NCBI GenBank assembly: GCA_043777755.1
Contig: JAYWHK010000178.1
Location: 1-9,081, forward strand
Source: CANHEE01 sp043777755
GTDB taxonomy: Bacteria > Bacteroidota > Bacteroidia > Chitinophagales > Saprospiraceae
Length of the DNA stretch: 9,081 nucleotides
Direction: 5' to 3'
Below, in pieces: positions 1-7,316 of the stretch. The translations under genes were made by a program, and so were the position numbers. Each line of letters opens with the position of its first letter. The first letter of the stretch is position 1. The notes under the pieces are model-generated. The model saw only the letters and a list, made by a program, of their open reading frames with translations, did not search any database and was not told the DNA's origin.

Positions 1-55
1 TAAAAATAAAAAATTGATATTTTATTATAAATTAAAATATTATTTTTTAAATTTT

Positions 56-2815
56 TTAAAAATGTTCTGTTTTTAGAAAACTGGAACATCGAGTATAGAT
101 TATGAATGATTTATGTAAATCTAAGATAAAATTAAAATCCCTAATTAATAGTTCTTTGAATCGAGCAAAGCCACCTTTTGTAAAGGTATATATTGTAAAA
201 AATATAATTAAAAAATACAATATGGGTGGAAAGAAGATGGAACAGCTCATAAGACATATAATAAATAATAGTATAATTTTTAATTTATTGTCACTTATTA
301 AGTAAATTAAATCAGTAATTATAATAAAAAAATTGACAATCAATAATATTGATGATACAAATATATTAATTGAAATATGATATGCTAAAGTAATATTTAT
401 TATTAATGATGAATATATTATAAAAGCATTAACTATTGCTACTTTTTCTCTTATTGACCTAATTGTAAATATAAAGTTTACCCCAAAAAAGCAGAGAACA
501 ATTATAAATTGGGCTGAAAGGCTGCTAACCTCAAAAAATAATTGTTCATACGTAAACAAATAACTATTTACTAATTTATTTCTAAATAAAAATATATACA
601 CTATTGATGACAATATGTGAAATACCAGTAAATATAAATAAATAAGTTTTCGAAAAAAATAAATCTTTATATTTTTCGAATTCTCAATAAAATTTATAAT
701 AAAATATAAATCTTTATATTGCCTAAAAAATGTTAGAATCGGTAATTCTGAAAAATAAAAATATATACTCCTATCAATTGCTTCATAACTCTTTGTTAAA
801 AACCTTGTATTTTTAAAAGCAATTTCTCCAATCCAAGTATTATCCAATTTGAAAGCACTCAAAAGCCCTTCTACTTTTTTATCTTCTTCCAACATTGCCA
901 AGCTCTCTACGGCGATTTTTGTAGTGATTATATTGCTATCATTGATTTGCGACATGACATATTCCGTAAATTCATCTTTAAAATCACTGATGCAAACAAG
1001 GCGTGTTTTGAAAGCGTCTTGAATGAAACGGAGGCAATGAATTTTACCAATGTCAAAAGGCAAATCATTTTTTTTGATGTATGACCAGCAAAAATTGGCG
1101 ATTTGTCTTGCTTTTTCTTCTGGTGCAACTTCACAATAAAGCACCAAAGCATCACGCCATTGCGAGTCTTTTGGAATGGTTGATAAATCGTATTCTTTGT
1201 TTTCTTGCAACATTTTTTGTACTACAAAATACTCACAAAAACGGCGATGGCTAAAAGTAAAATTATTATCATCACCCGAACCTATTCGCCCAATGCGTGA
1301 AAATTTTAAAATATCAATAATATCTTCAATATTATTGCCCAATTTTGCTTTTATTTCACGAATTGATACATCTAAATTAGACACTTGAAACATATAATCA
1401 GCGATTTTGATAGCACCTTGAAACACATCATTTTCACTAAGATTACGTGCTTTCATTTTATCTCCGCACGACAATAGCGTATTAGAAATGTAATTGCTAA
1501 AAATTTCAGATTGATTTTCTGGTAGGTTATTATTGTTGTATTCAGCATAGCTCGATACCAACGAAGCCATAAAAGGATTACGGGCAATATTTACCAAATC
1601 ACTACGATTTTTAAAAAGGTCAGGCAAAAGCGACTCATTGAATTTCAAGGAATTTCGCAACGTTTTTTGAATTTTTGCTTCTGAAAAAGGGCGAATTTCG
1701 AGTGTCACACGGCTTTCAAAATCATCAGTAGGTTTTCTAAAAATCCTTGACGACAAAATACCTTGTGACCTATCTCTCGCACCTTTCAAAAATTTAAAAA
1801 TCACCCATGAAAGTTTTCCAATCAATTTTGAACGGTCAGGTTCGTTCATCACTGCTGGAATTTCATCAAAAGAATCAAAAATAAAATACAAACGACCAGT
1901 TTCATAAAGGCGTTCGTAACGTTCGTCAGTGAAGAATTTGGCACTGACAATATCCCTTGCTCGTAGGTTAGATTTTACAAAATCATTGAGTTCTTCAATG
2001 GTAGGAGGATTCTCTTCTGTCCAAATTTTAGTAGATTTCCATTCTTTAAGATTAATATAAACGGGAATTTTGCCTGTTTTTTCTACTTCTTTTGCTAAAT
2101 CACGGCATAATTTACGCAAAGCAACGCTTTTTCCAGAACCAGGGTCGCCCAGAACCAAAAACAAACGCTCATCTTTCATTTCTTTGATGGCAGAAAGTAA
2201 ATCAGTGACTTTTTTCTTCAAACCATTGTCTGTTTTGATTTCTACTTCGGCATCAAGTGGCGTAAAAAGTTGAATATTCCAGTTGGTTTCTTTGTCAATA
2301 GTTTTTAAATCTTCGGTTAATGATTCTGTAACGTTTTTTAACCTCGTTTTAAAATCAATTTCGGGCAAGTCTTGGTCTAACGGATTTGGGTGAATTCCCA
2401 TTGCCGTTTTATCTCTATTGTAGTAATTGATTATCCAAATACAAAAAGCTGCAAAAACCAAAATAACATAAGGCAAATAAGGATCAATCGCTCCTGGCAC
2501 ATGAAGATATTGAGCTAAAACTGTTTGCAAAAAACTCTCCCAACCAGAAACAGTAGCAATTGCCGTCAAAGCAATGCCAACAGTAGCCAAACGAACACCA
2601 AATTGAGGTTTGCTTTCAGGATTCCATATTGGCTTGGAAATCTGTAAGATGAAAATCAAAAATGCAGCAACGCCTCCAGCCATCAAAAATGGACTAAGCC
2701 AATCTGAACTCGATATTTTCACACAAAAAAAAGTGCCTAAAACTGCAATTACACTAAGAAGGATTAAGTAAAGAAAAGTAGAATTCTTACTTGGGTTAGA
2801 AGGAAATAAGCCCAT
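56..2815 (-). CDS. NACHT-domain STAND NTPase with predicted membrane segments at both ends; candidate defence protein
   Basis: A 919-residue protein. Hydrophobic stretches at about 13-31, 40-59, 74-91 and 112-131 suggest up to four N-terminal membrane segments. The NACHT core follows: Walker A GDPGSGKS (223-230), Walker B ending in D314-S-F-D317-E318, a sensor-like GILSSR (352-357), an RNPFMASLV helix (411-419), and a winged-helix-type FSHRRFCEYF (521-530), all in the order seen in NACHT STAND ATPases. A helical region (about 540-680) leads to a very hydrophobic C-terminus with about five segments between 717 and 876. STAND NTPases oligomerise on sensing a trigger and activate an effector; several bacterial NACHT proteins are anti-phage, so defence is inferred here, not shown. 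The start follows an AT-rich leader with no Shine-Dalgarno. The last 250 codons are more AT-rich than the rest. The family is confident; trigger and effector are unknown. It lies 325 bp downstream of the Fic gene on the same strand. Confidence 0.88.
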   Translation of the reverse strand: MGLFPSNPSKNSTFLYLILLSVIAVLGTFFCVKISSSDWLSPFLMAGGVAAFLIFILQISKPIWNPESKPQFGVRLATVGIALTAIATVSGWESFLQTVLAQYLHVPGAIDPYLPYVILVFAAFCIWIINYYNRDKTAMGIHPNPLDQDLPEIDFKTRLKNVTESLTEDLKTIDKETNWNIQLFTPLDAEVEIKTDNGLKKKVTDLLSAIKEMKDERLFLVLGDPGSGKSVALRKLCRDLAKEVEKTGKIPVYINLKEWKSTKIWTEENPPTIEELNDFVKSNLRARDIVSAKFFTDERYERLYETGRLYFIFDSFDEIPAVMNEPDRSKLIGKLSWVIFKFLKGARDRSQGILSSRIFRKPTDDFESRVTLEIRPFSEAKIQKTLRNSLKFNESLLPDLFKNRSDLVNIARNPFMASLVSSYAEYNNNNLPENQSEIFSNYISNTLLSCGDKMKARNLSENDVFQGAIKIADYMFQVSNLDVSIREIKAKLGNNIEDIIDILKFSRIGRIGSGDDNNFTFSHRRFCEYFVVQKMLQENKEYDLSTIPKDSQWRDALVLYCEVAPEEKARQIANFCWSYIKKNDLPFDIGKIHCLRFIQDAFKTRLVCISDFKDEFTEYVMSQINDSNIITTKIAVESLAMLEEDKKVEGLLSAFKLDNTWIGEIAFKNTRFLTKSYEAIDRSIYFYFSELPILTFFRQYKDLYFIINFIENSKNIKIYFFRKLIYLYLLVFHILSSIVYIFLFRNKLVNSYLFTYEQLFFEVSSLSAQFIIVLCFFGVNFIFTIRSIREKVAIVNAFIIYSSLIINITLAYHISINIFVSSILLIVNFFIIITDLIYLISDNKLKIILLFIICLMSCSIFFPPILYFLIIFFTIYTFTKGGFARFKELLIRDFNFILDLHKSFIIYTRCSSFLKTEHF

Positions 2816-3140
2816 AAATTAAGTTTTGGAAATAATTTGATAAAATTTGATTTTTAAATATATCAAATGATAAACTTTTATTTAGTAAAAGAAGTTCCCA
2901 AAATATTCACTTTTTTCCAATAAATATATGTCGAGTTTCAAAAAGTTATTGCTGATTTTCAATAATAATGTTGAAGACTAAAAATAAACTATTCATAACG
3001 CCTTGTGCGGCTCAAGCTGGATATGATTTGTTTCAAAGTAATGCCTTTCGGTCACAATCACGTAGAGAAAAGGCACGCCTTTTCTCACACTACGCAAGGC
3101 ACACGAAACACGATAAAAGGCACGCCTTTTCTCTATGCGT
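2816..3140. other. Non-coding gap between the Fic and NACHT genes
   Basis: No credible gene was seen on either strand. The left part (2816 to about 2990) is plain AT-rich sequence and must hold the NACHT leader and possibly its promoter, but I found no exact match there to the Bacteroidota -7 element (TAnnTTTG) on the minus strand. The right part (about 2998-3140) is visibly richer in G and C and contains two copies of a palindromic repeat, listed separately. The element touches the 3' end of the Fic gene, whose stop codon is at 3141-3143. Confidence 0.7.
3065..3133. repeat. Twin palindromic repeats (two hairpins) between Fic and NACHT genes
   Basis: A 19-bp sequence, aaaaggcacgccttttctc, occurs twice in direct orientation, at 3068-3086 and 3115-3133. 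Each copy is itself a palindrome: gagaaaaggc/gccttttctc (3065-3074 with 3077-3086) in the first and aaaaggc/gcctttt (3115-3121 with 3124-3130) in the second, each around a 2-base centre. The sequence gccttg at about 3000-3006 recurs inverted as caaggc at about 3095-3100, so a larger fold is possible. On the minus strand the element directly follows the Fic stop codon, so it could act as a transcript end or stability structure, but it lacks a clear U-run. A REP-like dispersed element fits equally well. Confidence 0.75.
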
Positions 3141-3941
3141 TTAGCTATTCGTAATTGATTGCGGGAGCATTAATAAAAAAGGTAAAGCTCGGTTGTAATT
3201 TAATTCAGGATATTCCAAACCCAAAATTCTTAAATTGTTGTAGTAGGTTTGATGCTGATTGTAATAGTTTTTTTCACTTGAAATAAACCAAGATTTTTCT
3301 CCTAATTTTTGAGCTAAAAACCATTTTTCTATCAGCCTACCACTCCTGCCATTGCCATCATTCCAAGGGTGTATTTTTACAAATACCAAATGTATCATAG
3401 AAGCAAAAAAGAAAACTTCTTCCATGCTTAAAGTGGCTTTTAATAAAATATCAATGTCACTATATAATTTGTTCATTTCATTTTCTACTTCGTAAGGCGA
3501 AACGGCTACATATTCTATTCGTCCATCTGACGTACTTAAATACATATTGTGTATGCGTAATTTGCCTTGTTTAGCGGTGGCTACGATGTTTTTGCTTAAC
3601 AGTTTATGTGCTTCGCTTATATTTTCTTTGTTTAAAATATTGTTTTTGGCAAAAGTATATGCGTTGTATAAATCATCAATTTTTTGAGTGTAGTCTGGCT
3701 GAAATTCTATGCCAAATTTTTTGTGTTTGATATAACTGTCTAATTCTATGGCTTCTCCTTCTATTTTACTGCTATATACAGAAGAAACCGAAGTATAAAA
3801 ACTAAAATTATCAGTGCTTATCTCGGCATCGTGCAGAGCTTCAAATTTTTCATTTAAATCTTTTGACACTTGTTCCAAATATTCTTTGAGCAAAGCATTT
3901 GGCAGTATTTGTAGCTCGAAAATGTTTGAATTTTGATTCAT
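3141..3941 (-). CDS. Fic-domain protein (class II type), probable AMP-transferase with N-terminal inhibitory motif
   Basis: A 266-residue protein with the Fic catalytic loop HPWNDGNGRSGR (191-202), matching HPFx(D/E)GNGRxxR except that W193 replaces the usual F. H191 is the expected catalytic base, D195 the metal ligand, and the glycines and R199/R202 the phosphate-binding residues. The segment S57-S-K-I-E61-G62 fits the inhibitory motif (S/T)xxxE(G/N), whose glutamate blocks ATP gamma-phosphate placement in class II Fic proteins; regulation is therefore probably intramolecular. Fic proteins of this kind transfer AMP from ATP to Ser, Thr or Tyr hydroxyls of target proteins in the cytoplasm; the target here is unknown. 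There is no signal peptide. Length and motif order are normal for the family, and the gene looks intact. It starts 40 bp after the stop of the kinase-like gene on the same strand, which suggests one transcript. Confidence 0.92.
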   Translation of the reverse strand: MNQNSNIFELQILPNALLKEYLEQVSKDLNEKFEALHDAEISTDNFSFYTSVSSVYSSKIEGEAIELDSYIKHKKFGIEFQPDYTQKIDDLYNAYTFAKNNILNKENISEAHKLLSKNIVATAKQGKLRIHNMYLSTSDGRIEYVAVSPYEVENEMNKLYSDIDILLKATLSMEEVFFFASMIHLVFVKIHPWNDGNGRSGRLIEKWFLAQKLGEKSWFISSEKNYYNQHQTYYNNLRILGLEYPELNYNRALPFLLMLPQSITNS

Positions 3942-3981
3942 TTGATTTATACTTTTTATTATTTAGGACACTGTTTTTATT

Positions 3982-4500
3982 TTATCTGTTCAAAAAATAT
4001 ACCTTAAACACTTCCATTTCTTGGCGTTCTGTTTCGATGTATTTGTTAAAAATTTTCTCGTTCACTTGTTTGCGTAGTGCCGAAATACCTGTATCAATCA
4101 ATCGCAAACCTTGCTCGGTCAGCAAAATATTATCAAAAGCCAAACCACCAATATCTGAAGGGCGTTTGAGGTCACGATGTACAAAACCAGCTTTGTGCAG
4201 TTCCAACAATTCATCTTCAAAGACGGAGTACCAAAGTTCTCGAATTTCCACTTCATAAGCTCGAAAGTCCAAGGGTTTTATGCGTTCCATGACCAACATT
4301 TCAGCTTTCAAGTCATCGTTGTAATCCAAACGCAGGAGTTTGACCACCAAATTATTGACAGCATTGGCAAACTTCATTTTCTCGGATTCTGAGCCAATAT
4401 CTGAGCGAGTGTCATCTGTAAAAAGTTTGGCAACTTCTGTATCGGACAATACAATTACTGTATTGTTTGCACCTGACGACAATTTTCTTGGATATTTCAT
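3982..4500 (-). CDS. Short protein-kinase-like protein with HRDLK and DTG motifs
   Basis: A 172-residue protein that reads as a minimal kinase fold. A loop rich in small residues (LSSGANN, 7-13) precedes a beta3-like VAKLF with K25 as candidate ATP lysine. The catalytic loop begins H108-R-D110-L-K112, and the usual following asparagine is N124 in NILL, with an insertion of about nine residues (around RPSDIGGLAFD) between K112 and N124. The metal-binding motif is D136-T-G instead of DFG. Only 34 residues follow, so there is no recognisable APE motif and most of the usual C-lobe is absent. Catalytic residues are present, so activity on protein or a small molecule is possible. The gene is first in the minus-strand block, 40 bp before Fic. 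Its ATG at 4500 is preceded by AT-rich sequence without Shine-Dalgarno. The kinase-like assignment is good; function and substrate are unknown. Confidence 0.78.
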   Translation of the reverse strand: MKYPRKLSSGANNTVIVLSDTEVAKLFTDDTRSDIGSESEKMKFANAVNNLVVKLLRLDYNDDLKAEMLVMERIKPLDFRAYEVEIRELWYSVFEDELLELHKAGFVHRDLKRPSDIGGLAFDNILLTEQGLRLIDTGISALRKQVNEKIFNKYIETERQEMEVFKVYFLNR

Positions 4501-4510
4501 GCAAAATTAT

Positions 4511-4608
4511 TTAGGTAGCACGAGCTTTAGCTCGTGACAGAAAGTATTGTTACCGTTTTAGTGTCTATGATATACCATTTTCAACGAGCTAAAGCTCATT
4601 TTACCCAT
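4511..4608. mobile_element. MITE/REP-like element of about 98 bp with imperfect terminal inverted repeats
   Basis: The left end carries a perfect palindrome, cacgagct-tt-agctcgtg (4519-4536). The right end carries the same motif inverted, with gagct-aa-agctc at 4586-4597. When the right end is reverse-complemented, about 27 bases of the two ends align with roughly 20 identities, including the outer ggta/tacc. The interior has no open reading frame of note. No target-site duplication was obvious. This fits a non-autonomous element or a paired REP sequence moved by a transposase elsewhere in the genome. It sits in the divergent intergenic region only 10 bp upstream of the kinase-like gene start, so it is probably part of that gene's leader. 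Confidence 0.65.
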
Positions 4609-4620
4609 GTATTGCAAGTA

Positions 4621-4678
4621 TATTCACCATAAAAAAATAAATTATTCGTTGCAAATATACGGTGAATAATTTATTTTT
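4621..4678. repeat. Nested inverted repeats in the divergent intergenic region
   Basis: A perfect 15-bp inverted repeat, aaaaataaattattc (4633-4647) against gaataatttattttt (4664-4678), encloses a 16-base loop. A second, overlapping pair, tattcacc (4621-4628) against ggtgaata (4661-4668), shares five bases with the first, so the two stems cannot form together. On the plus strand the long stem ends in a T-rich run, as an intrinsic terminator might; it could also be the remains of a dispersed repeat. Its effect on either flanking gene cannot be told from sequence. Confidence 0.6.
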
Positions 4679-4891
4679 ACTGTAACGAGATAAAATTCTA
4701 TTGAAGTATATCGTTTTTATGTTAAAAAAAATAAAATGTTAAGAAAAACACAAAAAAATCATAATAAATAAACCAACCTTTTCGTTATAATATCAGTCTT
4801 ATAAAAACACATACTTTTTTAATAAAACGCTTGCAACCTTTTTCGAGTATTGCATCTTGTTATTACATTCTTTCACCAAACACATTTTTGT
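4679..4891 (+). other. AT-rich leader region before the TonB-dependent receptor
   Basis: These 213 bases precede the receptor ATG and should contain its promoter, yet no exact TAnnTTTG -7 element with an upstream TTTG was found. The receptor frame stays open upstream to a TTG at 4850, which would add 14 residues, but that extension (HLVITFFHQTHFC) breaks the signal-peptide layout and is best regarded as untranslated. Confidence 0.5.
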
Positions 4892-7300
4892 ATGAAAAAC
4901 GCCTTTCTGAGCATTTTGCTCATTTTTTGCAATTTAATTGTTTTTGCTCAAAAAAAATTCACCATCAGCGGTTACATTCGTGATGCGGAGAGTCAAGAGG
5001 AACTCATTTCCGCCAATGTCATTGACGTCAAAAGCCGAAGTGGTACAGTTTCCAACACTTTTGGTTTTTATTCCATTACGCTGCCCGCTGGCAAATCTAC
5101 TTTGAAAGCATCTTATGTAGGTTACAAAGAATTTTCGGCAGAAGTGGATTTGCGCAACGACATTGTGCTGGACATTTCCATGGATTTATCCTCTACCATC
5201 AAAGAAGTAGAAGTCGTTGCGACCAAAGCGGAACGCATCGAAGAACGCTCGCAAATGTCACGTATTGATGTTCCGATTGACCAAATCAAAAAAATCCCTG
5301 CGCTTTTGGGAGAAGTAGATGTTTTGAAAGCCTTACAACTTTTGCCAGGTGTGCAAGGCGGTTCGGAAGGTCAAAACGGTATCTATGTTCGTGGCGGCGG
5401 ACCTGACCAAAACCTCATCACACTTGATGGCGTTCCCGTTTACAACGTGTCGCATATTTTGGGTTTTTTCTCTGTTTTTAATGCAGATGCTTTAAAAAAC
5501 GTAACGCTTTACAAAGGTGGTTTTCCTGCCAGATATGGCGGACGTTTGTCTTCGGTCATTGATATTAACATGAAAGAAGGCAATATGAAAGAGTTTCATG
5601 GCGAAGGTTCTATCGGAATGGTCGCTTCTCGTCTGACGCTCGAAGGGCCTATTTTCAAAGATAAAACTTCTTTTATCATTTCTGCTCGACGGACTTATGT
5701 AGATGTTTTGATGGCACCCATCATTGCATTGGCTGCGGAGGACAATGGCGAAGATGTAAAATTAAAACTAAATTTTTACGATTTAAATGCCAAAATCAAC
5801 CATAAAATCAATGCCAAAAACCGTATTTATTTGAGTGCTTATAGCGGTAATGACATCTTTGGTTCAGTAATTACTGATGGAAAAAAGACCGATAAAGACT
5901 ATTCAAAGTATGATTTTGGCATCAATTGGGGAAATTTGACTTCTGCTTTGCGTTGGAACCACGAAATTTCCAACAAACTTTTTGCCAATACGACTTTGAC
6001 GTACAGCAACTACCAATTTCAGTTTGGAGCTGGTGCGGATTTCAAAGACGGCAGCGATACCATTCAAAGCTCTCTTGCAAGATACACTTCAGGTATCAAG
6101 GATTGGTCTGCAAAATTTGATTTGGACTATGTTCCGAATCCTAACCACTACATCAAAACGGGTGCAAATTGGATAAATCACAGCTATAACCCTGGCGCAA
6201 CTCAAATCAAATTCACAGAAGGTGCAAGTGTTCCTTTTGACACACTTTTGGGTTCTCAAAAAACAATTGCCAACGAATTTGCTGTTTATATAGAGGACGA
6301 TATGCGTTTTGGAGCGTTCAAAGCGAATGTTGGGCTTCATGCTTCGGCTTTTGCTGTTGGAAAATCGTTTTATACTTCCTTGCAACCTCGTATTGGTTTG
6401 AATTATTTACTTTCAAATTCTTTGGCGTTGAAAGCCTCGTTTTGTACCATGCGTCAATACATCAATTTATTGACCAACGAAGGTTTGGGTTTGCCATCTG
6501 ACCTTTGGGTACCAAGTACGGAGCGTGTAAAACCGCAAGATGCGTGGCAAGTGGCTATCGGAACAGCAAAAACACTTTGGGACGAATACGAATTTAGTTT
6601 GGAAGGCTATTACAAGCAAATGAAAAATGTAGTCGCTTACAAACCTGGCGTTTCATTCATCGGACTCAACAAAGATTGGCAAGACAAAGTGACGCAAGGT
6701 CGAGGAAAAGCCTACGGTTTAGAATTTTTAATTCAAAAGAAAAAAGGTCGTTTTAATGGTTGGTTGGGTTATACTCTAAGTTGGAATTGGCGACAATTCG
6801 ACGATATTAACGCTGGTAGAGAATTTCCTTTCCGTTATGACCGTCGCCACGATTTAGAGTTGGTTGCTAATTACAAACTTACAGACAGATGGAGCGTTAG
6901 CGGTACTTGGGTCTATGGCACAGGAAATGCCATTTCTTTAACGAATCAATCTTATTCCGTACCAGAATCTTACAATTCATGGTATAGCAATTACAATGGC
7001 AATAAAATTGGAAATCAAAAAATTAAGGATTATTATGCCAATAATTTTACCGTTTCGCAGCCTTCTGAAAAAAATGCTTACCGTATGAATCCATATCACC
7101 GCATGGACATTGGTTTTGAATACAAAAAGAAGAAAAAACGCTCAGAAAGAACTTGGTCATTTGGTGCTTACAATGCTTACAACCGTCGCAATCCGTTTTT
7201 TATTTATTCTGCCTATAGTAGTGAAAAAAAGCGTGACGTATATCAGCAAGTAAGTATTTTCCCAATTATTCCGAATGTGGCTTGGGGAATAAAGTGGTAA
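4892..7300 (+). CDS. TonB-dependent outer-membrane receptor with carboxypeptidase-regulatory-like N-terminal domain
   Basis: An 802-residue outer-membrane protein starting at ATG 4892. Residues 1-20 form a signal peptide (MKNAFLSILL, then a hydrophobic core, likely cleavage after FAQ). Residues about 23-100 match the carboxypeptidase-D regulatory-like domain typical of Bacteroidota receptors (FTISGYIRD, GTVSNTFGFYSI, ASYVGY). The plug domain follows (about 130-232), with LLPGVQGG, NGIYVRGGGPDQNLITLDG, a GGFPARYGGRLSSVID stretch and DALKNV. The rest is a barrel rich in alternating aromatic and polar strands, ending in AWGIKW. Such receptors import a bound ligand into the periplasm using TonB/ExbBD energy; the ligand here cannot be told. 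The DUF4249 lipoprotein gene follows 113 bp downstream in the same direction, the usual arrangement for this receptor subtype. The gene appears intact, and its codon use is less AT-extreme than the 3' part of the NACHT gene. Confidence 0.95.
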   Translation: MKNAFLSILLIFCNLIVFAQKKFTISGYIRDAESQEELISANVIDVKSRSGTVSNTFGFYSITLPAGKSTLKASYVGYKEFSAEVDLRNDIVLDISMDLSSTIKEVEVVATKAERIEERSQMSRIDVPIDQIKKIPALLGEVDVLKALQLLPGVQGGSEGQNGIYVRGGGPDQNLITLDGVPVYNVSHILGFFSVFNADALKNVTLYKGGFPARYGGRLSSVIDINMKEGNMKEFHGEGSIGMVASRLTLEGPIFKDKTSFIISARRTYVDVLMAPIIALAAEDNGEDVKLKLNFYDLNAKINHKINAKNRIYLSAYSGNDIFGSVITDGKKTDKDYSKYDFGINWGNLTSALRWNHEISNKLFANTTLTYSNYQFQFGAGADFKDGSDTIQSSLARYTSGIKDWSAKFDLDYVPNPNHYIKTGANWINHSYNPGATQIKFTEGASVPFDTLLGSQKTIANEFAVYIEDDMRFGAFKANVGLHASAFAVGKSFYTSLQPRIGLNYLLSNSLALKASFCTMRQYINLLTNEGLGLPSDLWVPSTERVKPQDAWQVAIGTAKTLWDEYEFSLEGYYKQMKNVVAYKPGVSFIGLNKDWQDKVTQGRGKAYGLEFLIQKKKGRFNGWLGYTLSWNWRQFDDINAGREFPFRYDRRHDLELVANYKLTDRWSVSGTWVYGTGNAISLTNQSYSVPESYNSWYSNYNGNKIGNQKIKDYYANNFTVSQPSEKNAYRMNPYHRMDIGFEYKKKKKRSERTWSFGAYNAYNRRNPFFIYSAYSSEKKRDVYQQVSIFPIIPNVAWGIKW

Positions 7301-7316
7301 AAGAGAGACCCATTCT

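Noticed and set aside
102..305. Open frame of 67 codons on the plus strand
   Set aside because: It lies wholly inside the 3' end of the NACHT gene on the other strand and shows no domain, signal or neighbour support.
2998..3150. True integron attC site
   Set aside because: The outer bases only loosely resemble the attC consensus, one side lies in the Fic coding end, and no integrase gene is in the window.
3899..4258. Open frame of 119 codons on the plus strand across the kinase-Fic junction
   Set aside because: It is antisense to two genes with clear motifs; its translation is low-complexity and resembles no family.
4652..4659. TATATTTG on the minus strand as a -7 promoter element for the kinase-like gene
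   Set aside because: It matches TAnnTTTG, but no TTTG or TTG lies at the right distance upstream, and such 8-mers occur by chance in AT-rich DNA.
4850..4891. Upstream TTG start adding 14 residues to the TonB-dependent receptor
   Set aside because: The ATG at 4892 begins a well-formed signal peptide; the extension would put polar and aromatic residues ahead of it and uses a rare start codon.
6089..6385. Open frame of 98 codons on the minus strand
   Set aside because: It is antisense within the receptor barrel and has no independent support.
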